Origin: Mesotoga sp. BH458_6_3_2_1
GTDB taxonomy: Bacteria > Thermotogota > Thermotogae > Petrotogales > Kosmotogaceae
Direction: 5' to 3'
Length of the DNA: 64,000 nt
NCBI RefSeq assembly: GCF_003664995.1
Contig: NZ_JFHL01000029.1
Location: forward strand, 310,001 to 374,000
This document shows positions 45,096-55,393 of this stretch, piece after piece. Position 1 is the stretch's first letter, and every line of letters begins with the position of its first letter. Under the pieces are notes generated by a model. That model had not been told where the DNA came from. It did no database searches and saw nothing but the letters and a program-made list of their open reading frames with translations. The position numbers were made by a program, and so were the translations under genes.

Positions 45096-45271
45096 TGCTA
45101 ACCCCGACCCCGATCGTTCTCAAAGCCCAGATCCCGCATAGAATCACTACGGGATGACGGCCTTAGGTTAATCAGAAAGCATCACACTCTGTCATTCTGA
45201 CAATGCTCCTAGTCAGAATCTCGATCTTCTCGTACGGGAAACTGTGGAGGACAGACAGTTCGTCGGAGAAC
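45096..45271 (+). repeat. ~175-base direct repeat, copy B
   Basis: Follows copy A with a 255-256-base period. The first hairpin is partly changed (ATCCCG/CGGGAT remain), the second is kept. Confidence 0.88.
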
Positions 45272-45358
45272 GGAGAACCGCTCAACGGTCAACCAGTTCC
45301 TTTGCTCTTCCAACCTCTGACCCTGACCCCTAACCTCGGTTACGTTACATCCCGGTAG

Positions 45359-46873
45359 CTATCCCCAGAGATCAGTGTGGTAGTTTTCTTTCTTAAGTCT
45401 AAATTTGATCTGAAAGTCGACAACTTCCTGCCACATCAGTGCACTTGTTGTCGATATGAAGCTTACCATTTCATTCGCAATCCCGAAGACCGGTTCAATG
45501 CTTTTCTCAATACTAGAGTTCTTTATTAGGTCGTAATCTAGCCTGTAGTCTCCGATAATCGCGTGATCTTCATACATAGTCGCAACAACTTTTTTCTCAT
45601 TATATATGACCTCATCCTTTATGGGAAAGGACAGCCCCATGCTTCCCGGCATGATTTTGTCATGTATTTGAATGACTTCATTCACAGTTGGCTTTGTCCA
45701 GCTTTTCCCACAGGAAGAGCAGGAAAAGCCGCTTCTGAATCCTTTGATTGAGGATATGGCTCCGCAGCTAGGACAGCGCCATATCAGCTTTTCGATGTGC
45801 TTGTAGTTCCGGTAAGGGAGTTTGAATGTGGGATCCTCCTTGCCCAGAAAATCCATAACCTTTTCTTCGAGCTGAGGATCATCGGCTTCAACGGGATTTC
45901 CGAATTCAATAGTGGAAGTACCGATAGAGAATATCTTCGACCATCTTGGCCAAAGTCTCTGAACTCCGAAGAACTTGACTGGAATTATGGGAATCTTCAA
46001 CATTCTGAACAGCTTCCAGATCTCTCTTTTTGTATGAAGAGGCCTGCCGTCCCACGATCTTGCTGCCTCCGGTGCAATTCCGAGAGGAACTCCCTGCTTA
46101 ATTGTCGCGAGCATCTGCCTGATCGCCGAAGTATCTACGGCATATCTTCTGACCGGGATTACGCTCAACCAACCCAGTAATCCTAATCTGTCAACATAAA
46201 TGGCTGTGCCCACGAATCTTATATATCGCCACGTGGAATAAAAGATCAGTGGACCATCAAAGTGGGTTTGATGCGCCAGAGCAATTACGAATGGACGCCT
46301 CTGCCTAAGCACTTTCGAGTTCTTTACTTTCGAAGGCAGAACAAAGAGGATAACGAGCTTTACAACGAAGGAAGCGACGATAAACTGCCACGGGACTGAT
46401 CTGGACTTGTCAAAGGAAATTCGCCTTCTCGGATCAGGAAACATGAATGGTATCTCTTCTTTATACTCTTTGTAGCCATCGATGTTTTTTATTGCGAGCC
46501 TTTCCTGGAGAAGAGAATGCAGCACAACTGCTGCGCCGATAGCCACAACGTAAAGCAGTCTCCAGTAATCTCCACAGAGAATGCCGAGGCCAAAGATAAA
46601 GGCTATGAATCCTGCACTGAATGGATGGCGGACAAATCTGTACGGCCCGCTCTGAACAGTTGTTTCGGGACCGAAGAAAAAGGTCGGAAGTCTTCCCGAC
46701 CAGTAATACAAGACCAAAGCGGAGTAGATCGACAGAAAAAGAGATCCGGCAATTATTACGGAGCCGAAAATCCTCATACCCAATGCCGCCGAAAACGGAG
46801 CGCCTGCGTAAAGCAGAACTGGAATTAAAATCCATGTTATCGCCAGTTCAACGATCGAAAAGACTAGTTTCAT
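45359..46873 (-). CDS. three-domain membrane protein: methyltransferase-like (ICMT/PEMT) + PlsC acyltransferase + zinc ribbon
   Basis: 504 residues. Residues 1-148 have four hydrophobic helices and the ICMT/PEMT motif GPYRFVRHP (76-84) with a late Glu-rich KEYKEEIPFMFPD, the SAM-binding fold of isoprenylcysteine/phospholipid methyltransferases. Residues 155-345 are a PlsC-type acyltransferase with HQTHFD (201-206, the HX4D motif) and PEAAR (268-272) in the EGTR position. Residues 367-388 hold a zinc ribbon with Cys367/370 and Cys385/388. A lipid-modifying role at the membrane is likely. The fusion is unusual; each part is separately well known. The start overlaps the histidine kinase stop. 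Confidence 0.85.
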   Translation of the reverse strand: MKLVFSIVELAITWILIPVLLYAGAPFSAALGMRIFGSVIIAGSLFLSIYSALVLYYWSGRLPTFFFGPETTVQSGPYRFVRHPFSAGFIAFIFGLGILCGDYWRLLYVVAIGAAVVLHSLLQERLAIKNIDGYKEYKEEIPFMFPDPRRRISFDKSRSVPWQFIVASFVVKLVILFVLPSKVKNSKVLRQRRPFVIALAHQTHFDGPLIFYSTWRYIRFVGTAIYVDRLGLLGWLSVIPVRRYAVDTSAIRQMLATIKQGVPLGIAPEAARSWDGRPLHTKREIWKLFRMLKIPIIPVKFFGVQRLWPRWSKIFSIGTSTIEFGNPVEADDPQLEEKVMDFLGKEDPTFKLPYRNYKHIEKLIWRCPSCGAISSIKGFRSGFSCSSCGKSWTKPTVNEVIQIHDKIMPGSMGLSFPIKDEVIYNEKKVVATMYEDHAIIGDYRLDYDLIKNSSIEKSIEPVFGIANEMVSFISTTSALMWQEVVDFQIKFRLKKENYHTDLWG

Positions 46874-48147
46874 CTCAATCCCCCCACTTTGAACACTGAT
46901 CCTCCATTTGTGCAGTTATCGGCACCGATTGACAGCCCTAAGACCTTGCAGATCTTGCTCGCAATGGATAGGCCTAACCCATGTCCTTGACCGCCTCTAG
47001 AGGAATCGCTTCTGTAAAATCGGTCAAATATCTTGTCTATTTCGTCCTTCTCGATACCCTTTCCATAGTCCCTAACACTTAGCACGCCATTTGACCAAAC
47101 GATCTCAATAGGTCCACCTTTTCCGAATTTAAGAGCGTTTTCGACAAGAACCTTGAGAACGATCTTCAGTAGAACTCTATCTGAACTGATGTCAGTATCC
47201 GCCACATCAATTCTGAAGTCATTTGACTCCGCAGAATTTATGCTGCCAACCAGCTCGTCCACCAATTCTCTGATGTTGAAAGTAGTGGTGTTCAGCTCAA
47301 TACTTGGTTGTGAGAGGAATAGAAGGGATTCAGTGATTGTCATCATTTTGTCTGCAGTGTCTGAAATGCTATCGGCAGCCTCCTTTACGACCTCGGGATC
47401 GCTAGAGCCCCAGCGCTTGATCAGTCTTGAGAATCCGAGTATCGCAGTGAGCGGAGACCGAATTTCATGTGCAATATCTGAAGAGAACTGTTCCTGCCTG
47501 CTGTATCCATCTTCTATCCTGTCCAGAGCCTTATTGAGAGATTCTTTCAGTTCAGCAAGCTCGCTAGTTTTCGGCTCAGTCTCGACTCGCCTGGAAAGAT
47601 CATCCATAGTAATTTCTTTGAGCAAACGCGAAGTGTCTTTTATTGGCCTGGAAACCCTGTCTCCAAGAAAGAAACCGCCAACTACCGATAGTGCGACTCC
47701 TACAAGAAGCGAGAGAAGGAGTGTGGTAGCCAGACTCTCAAGAAAGAAATCAAGATCGTCCATCCTTGCTCCCAGGACGACTTTCTCAGTTCCGTTCCAG
47801 AAACCGTAAAGAAGGTAGGAACTCCCCTCTATTCTTGTTCTCACGTAGCCTTCTACATCGGGAACCGAGACAAGTTCTGAGGGATTCTGAACTACCGTTT
47901 CATCGATTTTTACGTAGAACTCCGTGGACCCCCTCCCTATCGACATTCTGCCCATGCCATAACCAAATCCCTTTCCCATAGGGGAATCCATGAATATATT
48001 TCTCATCTCTGAAGAGTAATTTCTGATGAAGACGTTCTCAGAAACAGCATACACGAAGAGAGCCGATGCACAGAGGATGAACACTACAAGCACCACCGAA
48101 TAGATGGCTACCTGTGTTGAAGTTGAGAGTTTCCGTCTAGCGGACAA
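46870..48147 (-). CDS. sensor histidine kinase (HAMP, two transmembrane helices)
   Basis: 425 residues from a TTG at 48147 with AGGGG about ten bases before; a longer reading to 48195 would overlap the regulator further. Order: first helix (~10-33), extracytoplasmic sensor of ~110 residues, second helix (~145-165), HAMP, dimerisation helix with the phosphate-accepting His in SSDIAHEIRSPL, and an ATPase domain with DYGKGIE and GHGLGLSIA. It pairs with the response regulator upstream. The sensor domain carries GMGRMSIGRGS and no known binding motif, so the signal is unknown. Confidence 0.92.
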   Translation of the reverse strand: MSARRKLSTSTQVAIYSVVLVVFILCASALFVYAVSENVFIRNYSSEMRNIFMDSPMGKGFGYGMGRMSIGRGSTEFYVKIDETVVQNPSELVSVPDVEGYVRTRIEGSSYLLYGFWNGTEKVVLGARMDDLDFFLESLATTLLLSLLVGVALSVVGGFFLGDRVSRPIKDTSRLLKEITMDDLSRRVETEPKTSELAELKESLNKALDRIEDGYSRQEQFSSDIAHEIRSPLTAILGFSRLIKRWGSSDPEVVKEAADSISDTADKMMTITESLLFLSQPSIELNTTTFNIRELVDELVGSINSAESNDFRIDVADTDISSDRVLLKIVLKVLVENALKFGKGGPIEIVWSNGVLSVRDYGKGIEKDEIDKIFDRFYRSDSSRGGQGHGLGLSIASKICKVLGLSIGADNCTNGGSVFKVGGLR

Positions 48148-48799
48148 CGTAGCCCGATCCCCTGACGGTCTTGATTCTTTCACCGGTCTTTCCAAGTTTC
48201 TTTCGCAGGTAGTTGATGTAAACTTCTACAACGTTAGGGTTGCCCCAGTCCTCACTGCCCCAAACCTTTTCCAGTAATCTCTCTTTCGACATTACAATGC
48301 CTGCATTAGAAAGTAAAGCGGCCAGAAGGTCGAATTCGGTTCGACTTAGTTGAAGAGGTTCTCCGCTGACGGAGGCCTCACGAGACTGAAGGTCGAGCAT
48401 GAGTTCGTGGTAGCTGATTCTCTCCACTTTCCCCTTTCTCCTTAGGACAGCTTCTATTCTTGCCAAAAGCTCTTCAATAACAAAGGGTTTTGGCAGATAA
48501 TCATCAGCACCGCTCTTCAATCCGCGTACCCGGTCCTTCACTTCGCCTCTTGCAGTTAGCATTATTACAGGCAGGTCTGTCGAAATATATTCTCTGATTT
48601 CCTCAAGCACGGCGAAACCATCGATTCCCGGCAGCATGACATCAAGAATCAAGAGATCCGGAAGTTCATTTTCCAAATACTTCAAAGCTTCATTTCCGTT
48701 GCTCAAGACTTCTATTTCATATCCCTCGTGACCCAACTCCATTCGGAGAAGTTTCGCAATGTGTATATCGTCCTCAACAGCCAAAATCCTCCCAATCAA
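48137..48799 (-). CDS. OmpR/PhoB-family response regulator
   Basis: 220 residues from a TTG that overlaps the DMT-transporter stop; AGGAG precedes it. The receiver domain has the acid pair VEDD, the phosphorylated Asp in LLILDVMLPGIDG and the Lys in PKPF. The C-terminal winged helix ends VRGSGYVVR, typical of OmpR-type DNA binding. It would be phosphorylated by the kinase encoded next. Targets are not identifiable here. Confidence 0.94.
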   Translation of the reverse strand: MIGRILAVEDDIHIAKLLRMELGHEGYEIEVLSNGNEALKYLENELPDLLILDVMLPGIDGFAVLEEIREYISTDLPVIMLTARGEVKDRVRGLKSGADDYLPKPFVIEELLARIEAVLRRKGKVERISYHELMLDLQSREASVSGEPLQLSRTEFDLLAALLSNAGIVMSKERLLEKVWGSEDWGNPNVVEVYINYLRKKLGKTGERIKTVRGSGYVVR

Positions 48800-49674
48800 T
48801 TCTTCACACTCCTATCTCTCATGATAAAGGAAGAGGTTCCTCCAAATATCATTCCTGCCGTCATAAACAAAAGACCGAGCACTTCCATTTTACCTGGAAT
48901 CTCTTTCAGCAATATCATTGCGAAGAACAGTGCAAAGGCCGGCTCGCCGACATAGATCAGTGAGGCACCAACGGAACCGAGAAATCTCTGGTACTTCAAT
49001 TGTACTGTAACAGCGAAAATCGTGGCAAAAACTGCCGAGAATAATGCAACGAAGATTATTGATCCATTAACGAAGACTTCGCCCTTGACAAATGGGATCA
49101 GCATTGAATTGACAAGAACGACAACCACAAACTGAGGCACGAGAAGCTCCATTTCCTTCACTTCTTCTCTTTCGGTGAAATATGAAATAAGGACAACATG
49201 TAGAGCAAAAGATATTGCACAGAAGGTTGTAAGCAAGTCGCCGAAATTGAATCCAGCCTCGGGTGTTGTCAAGAAGTAAAGTCCCACAAGGGAGATACCA
49301 AGAGCAAGAATTTGATATTTGCTAGGGACGCGCCTCTCGACAATAGGGCCGATAATTGCAACGAGTCCCACGTACAGTGCGGTAATGAAAGCACTCTTCG
49401 ATGCAGTAGTGTAAACCAGTCCCCAAGTTTGAAATACATAACCTCCGGAAAGGAAAAGCCCTAGAATAAGACCCTGGTAGAGGCTCTTATTTGTGAGTTT
49501 CAGACCTAGCTTCTTCCTCAGAGGAACCAGGACAATCAAGGCAATCGAAAACCGAAGAGTATTATAGAATACTGGAGAAAGACCTTCCAGTATGTTTTTC
49601 TGTACCGGAAAGGTCATTCCCCAGAAAATTACTACCAGTAATAAATTGACATATGCCTTCGACTTCTGCTTCAT
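48796..49674 (-). CDS. EamA/DMT-family transporter
   Basis: 292 residues with ten predicted helices in two EamA repeats. VVIFWGMTFPVQKNIL opens the first repeat, and the second ends with EPAFALFFAMILLKEIPG, the PLxxAL-like motif in its usual place. The family exports or exchanges amino acids, nucleotides or sugars; specificity is unknown. Weak ribosome site; lies between the PEGA gene and the two-component system in one transcript. Confidence 0.92.
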   Translation of the reverse strand: MKQKSKAYVNLLLVVIFWGMTFPVQKNILEGLSPVFYNTLRFSIALIVLVPLRKKLGLKLTNKSLYQGLILGLFLSGGYVFQTWGLVYTTASKSAFITALYVGLVAIIGPIVERRVPSKYQILALGISLVGLYFLTTPEAGFNFGDLLTTFCAISFALHVVLISYFTEREEVKEMELLVPQFVVVVLVNSMLIPFVKGEVFVNGSIIFVALFSAVFATIFAVTVQLKYQRFLGSVGASLIYVGEPAFALFFAMILLKEIPGKMEVLGLLFMTAGMIFGGTSSFIMRDRSVKN

Positions 49675-49705
49675 CTAAGAGATACGTTCCCCTCTCGGGA
49701 CACTC

Positions 49706-50779
49706 TTAGTTGGAAACGCCAAGAACTATTGCAATGACAATTCCTGCGACCAGAACACCGATTATCGAGAAGAGAATTATGTTGTCCGTTTGCTTCTCCT
49801 CTTCGGTCTTTTCGGTGAGCCTTAGATCGACTGAAGTCGCCATGTCTCTGTTGACATAGACGTTTTGCTTTGCGTCGTGGTAGCCCCATTTTGAGACAGT
49901 CACAGTATGGCTTCCGACCTTTTCAAAGTCTCTGTAGGGTGTATCGCCAGCATATTGTCCATCGACATAAACCTGGCCGTTGGGAATCGATGTTACTTCT
50001 AGATAACCGTAAATGTAGTTAGGCAACAGAGAGAACTGGAAATCGCTCGAACCAGGTTGTACGTTAATGGTCGAAGGACCGTAAACAAGATTTCTGTCTG
50101 TGTATAAATAGACTGTGTGAGTCCCGGTTTCCAGAGTCGTTGTTACCGGCGACTTTCCCATGAAGATTCCATCGACGTATACGTTAGCATCGTTTCTGTC
50201 TGCCCTGATTGTTGTCCTTACAGTAAAAGGCACATAGCTATTATAGAAGTATGTGTAACCCATTCCCCAGCTCGTGGTGAACACGGGATCAATTACAACA
50301 GAAAGGTTGTTTATGTTCTGGCTTAAGTAAGGGAAAGGGTATCTGTCAAACAAGGAGAACACGTTTCCAAGAAAGTTCAGCGGAGAAGAAGAAGCGACAA
50401 CCACGATTGTTTCTCTTCCTCTTTGAGACTGGATCTGCAGATTGTACTTTGTCGTTGCCTTATCGGTCGGCAAAGTATAGGTCCTTCCTCCCTGAACGTA
50501 ATTGTCCTGGTCGTAGACATTGGGGAAGAGCACTTGAATCTGCCCTGACGGATCGATGTCTAGAACGGCTACATACGCGCTTCTGTCGACAGAGAAAGAT
50601 AGTCCCAGAGATTCACCGCCATAGTAAGTTGATCCCATCCCTTTGTTCAAACTCACGTTCACGTTGATACTTGCTCCCGGTCTGCTCATGAACATCAGTC
50701 CCTGAGGATCGTACGAAACCGAGGTGGCAAATACGGAGACACTTAGAATTACGATTGCAAGAAGCAAAACTCTTTTCAC
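49706..50779 (-). CDS. DUF4384/PEGA-domain envelope protein with C-terminal anchor
   Basis: 357 residues from a GTG with GGAGGG upstream. Signal peptide (VKRVLLLAIVILSVSVFA), a DUF4384-like domain (about 25-135, LSFSVDRSAYVAVLDIDPSGQIQVLFPN), then two PEGA domains (about 190-255, VYVDGIFMGKSPVTT; and 255-315, VYVDGQYAGDTPY), and a final transmembrane helix. PEGA repeats occur in bacterial envelope and surface-layer proteins. It fits a periplasmic or toga-associated structural protein. Confidence 0.9.
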   Translation of the reverse strand: MKRVLLLAIVILSVSVFATSVSYDPQGLMFMSRPGASINVNVSLNKGMGSTYYGGESLGLSFSVDRSAYVAVLDIDPSGQIQVLFPNVYDQDNYVQGGRTYTLPTDKATTKYNLQIQSQRGRETIVVVASSSPLNFLGNVFSLFDRYPFPYLSQNINNLSVVIDPVFTTSWGMGYTYFYNSYVPFTVRTTIRADRNDANVYVDGIFMGKSPVTTTLETGTHTVYLYTDRNLVYGPSTINVQPGSSDFQFSLLPNYIYGYLEVTSIPNGQVYVDGQYAGDTPYRDFEKVGSHTVTVSKWGYHDAKQNVYVNRDMATSVDLRLTEKTEEEKQTDNIILFSIIGVLVAGIVIAIVLGVSN

Positions 50780-50791
50780 GCTAATCCCTCC

Positions 50792-51724
50792 TCACTTCCT
50801 AAGGCTTTCTACTGCACTGGCTATAATACCTACTGACCTATAGAGTCCCTCAATCTCTTTTTCTGAAAGACCGATTCTCAAAACTCTTTCTACGCCATTT
50901 CGACCAAGAATTGTGGGAACACTGAAAGGTACGTCTCTCAATCCTTCAAATTCCTCGTGAACCGATGACACGGTGAGAACAGAGCGCTGATTGTTCAGAA
51001 TAGTTGAAAGTACTTTAGACACAGCCAGTCCGATTCCGTAGTAAGTAGAACCTTTCTTCTCAATTATTCTATAGGCAGCATTCTTGGTCTGTTCAAACAA
51101 CTTCTCGAAGAGACTGCCACTACAATTTCTATTGCAGCTGCTGCAGAAATCACTAAGCGGAATGCCTGCAATATCTGCGTTCGACCAGTTGACTATCTCG
51201 CTATCGCCGTGCTCACCCATTACATATGCATGAACGTTTCTGGGGTCAAGCTCGCAGTGATCGGCTATACTCTGTCTGAGCCTTGCCGTATCCAGAGTAG
51301 TCCCCGAACCTATTACCCTGTTTCTCGGGAAGCCTGACGTCTTCCACGCAACCCATGTGAGCACGTCCACCGGATTTGACACCACAAGGATAACAGGCTC
51401 CTTGCTGAATGAAAGAGATTCTTTAACCGCATTTTCGACAATCTCAGAATTGTCCCTCAATAGCTGCAGGCGACTCTCGCCCTCCTTTTGAGGCCTTCCG
51501 GCGGTAATAACCACAACATCGGAATCTGCCGACACATCGTAATTTCCACCGGAGATTGTCACCGGTCTCACATACGCGTTTCCATGACTTAGGTCCATAG
51601 CCTGACCCACCGCAAGTTCTGTATTTATATCAACAAGCGCTATCTCTCTTGCGATGCCTTTTATCATTGTCGCATATGCAATTGACGAACCTACCATTCC
51701 GGCTCCAATTATTGTGACTTTCAT
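50792..51724 (-). CDS. ldh: L-lactate dehydrogenase
   Basis: 310 residues. [12 protein letters not shown] is the NAD-binding loop, [15 protein letters not shown] the substrate loop with Gln at the position that marks lactate over malate enzymes, and GEHGDSE the catalytic His. It interconverts pyruvate and lactate with NADH. The start overlaps the ispG stop. Position at the end of an rnf/isoprenoid operon is unusual but the distance leaves no room for another promoter between. Confidence 0.95.
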   Translation of the reverse strand: MKVTIIGAGMVGSSIAYATMIKGIAREIALVDINTELAVGQAMDLSHGNAYVRPVTISGGNYDVSADSDVVVITAGRPQKEGESRLQLLRDNSEIVENAVKESLSFSKEPVILVVSNPVDVLTWVAWKTSGFPRNRVIGSGTTLDTARLRQSIADHCELDPRNVHAYVMGEHGDSEIVNWSNADIAGIPLSDFCSSCNRNCSGSLFEKLFEQTKNAAYRIIEKKGSTYYGIGLAVSKVLSTILNNQRSVLTVSSVHEEFEGLRDVPFSVPTILGRNGVERVLRIGLSEKEIEGLYRSVGIIASAVESLRK

Positions 51725-52764
51725 CTATCACCTCCCGACAAGAGTTCATCAAACCAATGTCGGAATCTAGCTTCGAGGTTCTCGCCTCCCACTTTCTCCA
51801 CGATCTCGCCTCTGACGAATATGACTCCGCCCGAGGCCGTTCCAGCGATCCCAATGTCTGCCTCACTACCCTCGCCAATTCCGTTAACTACACAGCCCAT
51901 TACCGCAACCGAAAGGTCGGCATCTACATTTCCTACCCAGTTCTTGACTTTTCTGGCAAGAGCTTCAACATCTATTTCAGTTCTTGCACAGGTTGGACAG
52001 GAGATAACATTGACACCCCTTCTCAGCCCCAGCGACTTGAGAACGCTCAATCCAACCTCTATTTCCTGAACCGGGTCACCCGACATCGATACTCTTATGG
52101 TGTCTCCAATGCCTTTAAGCAAGAGTGTGCCAATACCAATAGAAGACTTCACGGTTGAATCAAGCCCAAAACCCGCCTCTGTAACACCAAGGTGAAGCGG
52201 ATAGTCGGTCTTCTCGTACAGGTATTCATTCGCACTCACAGTCTCTGATACCGATGAAGACTTAAGAGAAATCACAATGTCCTCGAATCCTGCGCCCTCG
52301 AGGATTCTTACCTGAGCAAGAGCGCTTTCTGCAAGAGCGACTGGTCTATCATATGCACTGAAATTTCTATCAAGGGAACCGGAATTCGCACCGACTCTGA
52401 TCGGAACACCATATTCTCGAGCAACTTTGACCGTCTCTATGACTTTCCATTCCTGTCCGATGTTCCCTGGGTTTATCCGCACTTTCGCAGCACCGTTTCT
52501 TATCGATTCAATGGCAAGCCTGTGATCAAAGTGAATGTCTGCAATCACAGGTATTCTGCTCAATGAAGAGATTTCTTTAAGAGCTTCCGCGGATTCCTGA
52601 TCGGGAACTGAGACCCTGACAAGGTCGCAACCGGCATTCGTAAGCTTCTGAATCTGGTCTACAGTGGCAGAGATGTTTGAAGTCTTGGTGTTTGTCATTG
52701 ATTGAACCGTGACTGGATTTCCTCCGCCAATCAGCACGAAGCCGACTTGAACTGCCTTGCTCAT
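51721..52764 (-). CDS. ispG: 4-hydroxy-3-methylbut-2-en-1-yl diphosphate synthase
   Basis: 347 residues from the ATG at 52764, which overlaps the rseP stop in [17 protein letters not shown] opens the protein, and the three cluster cysteines appear in [11 protein letters not shown] and MGCVVNG, followed by [14 protein letters not shown]. It reduces methylerythritol cyclodiphosphate using a 4Fe-4S cluster and reduced ferredoxin or flavodoxin, the penultimate step of the non-mevalonate isoprenoid route. Bacterial type without the plant insert. Confidence 0.96.
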   Translation of the reverse strand: MSKAVQVGFVLIGGGNPVTVQSMTNTKTSNISATVDQIQKLTNAGCDLVRVSVPDQESAEALKEISSLSRIPVIADIHFDHRLAIESIRNGAAKVRINPGNIGQEWKVIETVKVAREYGVPIRVGANSGSLDRNFSAYDRPVALAESALAQVRILEGAGFEDIVISLKSSSVSETVSANEYLYEKTDYPLHLGVTEAGFGLDSTVKSSIGIGTLLLKGIGDTIRVSMSGDPVQEIEVGLSVLKSLGLRRGVNVISCPTCARTEIDVEALARKVKNWVGNVDADLSVAVMGCVVNGIGEGSEADIGIAGTASGGVIFVRGEIVEKVGGENLEARFRHWFDELLSGGDR

Positions 52765-54272
52765 AGCCACCTACCTATGTCAATGAATGTTATGTAAATC
52801 ATGAAACCCATCAGTATCATAAACCCAATTACGTTTATCAAGCCTTCAATCTTCGGATCTAGTCTCCTTCTGGTTATCATCTCGAGTAATGCCAAAAGCA
52901 TCCTGCCCCCGTCAAGTGCTGGAAAGGGTATCAGATTTATCACTCCAAGGTTCAATGAAATGAATCCAGCAAAAAAGAGTACAATTCTCAGACCTAGACT
53001 CACAGCTTGATCTACTATTGTCACTAGTCCTATTGGGCCGGTAAACTCGTTGATATTTGCCCCACCAGTGAAGAGACTACCGACAACCTTAACCATAGTG
53101 AACAGCAGGTTGTTTGCCCACTGAATACCCAGACCTACCGCCTCGAAAGCGCTGTCGGGATACCAATAGTCGCTACCCTGAGCGAAAGCCCCTGCTTCAC
53201 CGACGAGGGCAATCATCTCGTTCTTGCTCACAGTTAATTCAATTGTCTGACCTTCGCGTTCTATGGAAACAACGAATTCCTCTGGAAAGCCATGCTTTGC
53301 CAAGGTAGTTTCCTTGCCGGTTAACTGAATGAGCAGCTCGTTTGATTTCAAGGAGAGTAGCTGACTCATGGTCGTTAGATCATAACTTGTATCGGTCTTC
53401 ATCCCATTGACCGCTAGCAGGAGATCGCCCTCCCTGAACTGACCAAAATCGTTTGCCAATAAGGGTTTGAAATTTGCATAGTATATTCCCATCGCGTAGC
53501 GTTCCTCTGTTGGCGAATAAGTCAGGAGCGTGCCAGCGAGGGTCGTTCCATCAGAAAAACCAAGTCTTACAGTGCTTTCGGGTGAAAGCACACCGGCATA
53601 TCCAACGTAGTCTCCGTTAAAGGCTGCGCCGTTGATAGAGGACAGGACTTCACCGGGTTCACCCGTAGTGTTGCCGATGACAATGAAGGCCTCCTGGGGA
53701 AGCAATTCGGGCAGAAGAGTGACTTCAACTTCTTTACCATCCCTAAGCACAACAAGATCTATCCTATCGCCTGCTGCAACAGCTTCACTGAGCCTGGTGT
53801 TGTCTATTAAAGTCTTTCCATTTACATTGACTATTCTGTCACCGGGCATCATTCCGGATATCGCAGCGGGCGAGCCGGGCTCGACTTTGTCGATTCTTAC
53901 TTCCTGAAAACCCCAAACCACGGCAACGAGGGAGAGCAACAAAAAACCCAGAAGTAAAGAGAAAGCCGGGCCTGAAAAATAGATGATGAATCGCTGCCAG
54001 GCCGGTTTATTCTGAATCTGCTCATTAGCGGGAACGGAAGAATCTATGTTGTCGAGATCCTCTCCAGCAGGTCTAACATAGCCGCCAATTGGGAATGCAT
54101 TTATTCTAAAAGTAGTATTCTTTCCCTTCTTCGACCACAGTTTGGGACCCATTCCAATAGCAAATTCAATCACTCTCACTCCGAAAAGCCTGGAAAATAG
54201 GTAATGCCCCAATTCATGCACCACAACTATCCCCGTCAGAATGAGAAGAAAATATATTATTGACAATACCAT
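52761..54272 (-). CDS. rseP: site-2-type intramembrane metalloprotease
   Basis: 503 residues, longer than the usual ~340-450. HELGH at 19-23 binds zinc with the later acid in [15 protein letters not shown] domain starts near [23 protein letters not shown], and the ~210 residues before the last helices are longer than in most relatives, probably with a second PDZ-like domain. It cuts membrane-spanning anti-sigma factors or remnant signal peptides. The dxr-rseP-ispG order is common in bacteria. Confidence 0.94.
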   Translation of the reverse strand: MVLSIIYFLLILTGIVVVHELGHYLFSRLFGVRVIEFAIGMGPKLWSKKGKNTTFRINAFPIGGYVRPAGEDLDNIDSSVPANEQIQNKPAWQRFIIYFSGPAFSLLLGFLLLSLVAVVWGFQEVRIDKVEPGSPAAISGMMPGDRIVNVNGKTLIDNTRLSEAVAAGDRIDLVVLRDGKEVEVTLLPELLPQEAFIVIGNTTGEPGEVLSSINGAAFNGDYVGYAGVLSPESTVRLGFSDGTTLAGTLLTYSPTEERYAMGIYYANFKPLLANDFGQFREGDLLLAVNGMKTDTSYDLTTMSQLLSLKSNELLIQLTGKETTLAKHGFPEEFVVSIEREGQTIELTVSKNEMIALVGEAGAFAQGSDYWYPDSAFEAVGLGIQWANNLLFTMVKVVGSLFTGGANINEFTGPIGLVTIVDQAVSLGLRIVLFFAGFISLNLGVINLIPFPALDGGRMLLALLEMITRRRLDPKIEGLINVIGFMILMGFMIYITFIDIGRWL

Positions 54273-55393
54273 CTATTCACCTCTTCTTTTGCCCGTCTTC
54301 TTGCAAAGCCGTCAATCTCGATTATTTGACTGTAATCGGTCGGGTTTTGATCATCGGTACCTGCGACCGTCCTTTCAATTATATTGTAAATGCTCCCAAA
54401 AGGTATCCTACCCTTCACGAAAGCATCGACTGCTATTTCATCTGCTGCATTGTAAGCGATCTGCTTGCTGACAGTTCCACAAATCTCTCTCGCAAGGGTG
54501 AGAGCGGGAAATCTATCTTGCTGCAGTTCCTCCAGAACAATTGGAATGCCGACTATCCTCTCTTCTCCTAAAAGATCATGGCGCGCAGGATAAGTCAGAG
54601 AATACGAAATCGGAATTCGCATGTCCGGGCGACCCACATGGAGTTTCACAACGCCATCATTGTACACAACACCGGCATGAACAAAGCTGTTTCTACATAT
54701 GTAAGTATCTATTTCACTCGACTCGAAGCCAAAGAGATATTTCGCTTCAATGACTTCAAGTCCTTTGTTTACCATTGAAGCGCTATCAACGGTTATCCTG
54801 TTTCCCATCGACCAAACAGGGTGCTTCATGACATCTTCAGGGCTTGCCTGGTGAATCTTTTCTTTCGGCCAATCTCGTAGGGCACCGCCAGATGCGGTTA
54901 TTATGATTCTCTCTGGACGAACAGTACCGTCAAGAAGCTGAAAAAGGCCGCTGTGCTCCGAGTCGACAGGGATCAGTTCAACTTCTTCTCTAGCACATTT
55001 TTTAAGAAGCAGGTTTCCTCCACACACGATAGACTCTTTGTTCGCAAGACATAGTCTGCTGCTGACTTCAGCCGCCCTAAGGCTGAATCTCAGTCCTGCC
55101 GCTCCGCTAACGGCAAGCAGCACATAATCGGGTCGTGACTTCTCGAGCATTGTTTCGATTCCCTCTTCGCCGTGGAAAAATGTTGTTCCTGGAAAGGAAT
55201 CGACTAGATTTTCGTTTCTTTCAAGAGCGGCGGCGAATTTGGGATGGTATTTCGAAAGTTGCTTAGAGAAAGAGGAGAAATTGTGGCCACAGGAAATGGC
55301 CACAATTTCGATTTGTTCAATCTTATCTACTATTTCGAGTGTCTGTGATCCTATAGATCCAGTAGAACCAAGAACAGCCAACCGCTTTTTCAT
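54257..55393 (-). CDS. dxr: 1-deoxy-D-xylulose 5-phosphate reductoisomerase
   Basis: 378 residues. LGSTGSIGSQTLEIV is the NADPH loop, LANKESIVCGG the conserved linker, and PVDSEHSGLFQ with SGGALRDWP the substrate/metal site. It makes methylerythritol phosphate, the committed step of isoprenoid synthesis. The 16-base overlap with rseP and the four-base overlap with rnfB tie it to the same transcript. Confidence 0.96.
   Translation of the reverse strand: MKKRLAVLGSTGSIGSQTLEIVDKIEQIEIVAISCGHNFSSFSKQLSKYHPKFAAALERNENLVDSFPGTTFFHGEEGIETMLEKSRPDYVLLAVSGAAGLRFSLRAAEVSSRLCLANKESIVCGGNLLLKKCAREEVELIPVDSEHSGLFQLLDGTVRPERIIITASGGALRDWPKEKIHQASPEDVMKHPVWSMGNRITVDSASMVNKGLEVIEAKYLFGFESSEIDTYICRNSFVHAGVVYNDGVVKLHVGRPDMRIPISYSLTYPARHDLLGEERIVGIPIVLEELQQDRFPALTLAREICGTVSKQIAYNAADEIAVDAFVKGRIPFGSIYNIIERTVAGTDDQNPTDYSQIIEIDGFARRRAKEEVNRWYCQ

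Larger units (their letters stand above)
43623..45358. repeat. non-coding repeat island of 1.7 kb
   Basis: No convincing gene; short frames here follow the repeats and lack ribosome sites. It contains a pair of 37-base direct repeats (43898-43934 and 44075-44111), a pair of ~175-base direct repeats (44841-45015 and 45096-45271), and a GGAGAACCG-type element present three times directly (44659, 45043, 45272) and once inverted near 44024-44048. Several perfect short hairpins lie inside the units. No terminal inverted repeats with a transposase were seen. It separates two minus-strand transcription units. Confidence 0.8.

Noticed and set aside
43981-45147. Several 60-105-codon frames in the repeat island
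   Set aside because: They follow the repeated DNA in different frames, lack ribosome sites and give Pro/Arg/Ser-rich low-complexity products.
43623-45358. Repeat island considered as an insertion sequence
   Set aside because: No transposase fragment, no terminal inverted repeats and no target duplication were found.
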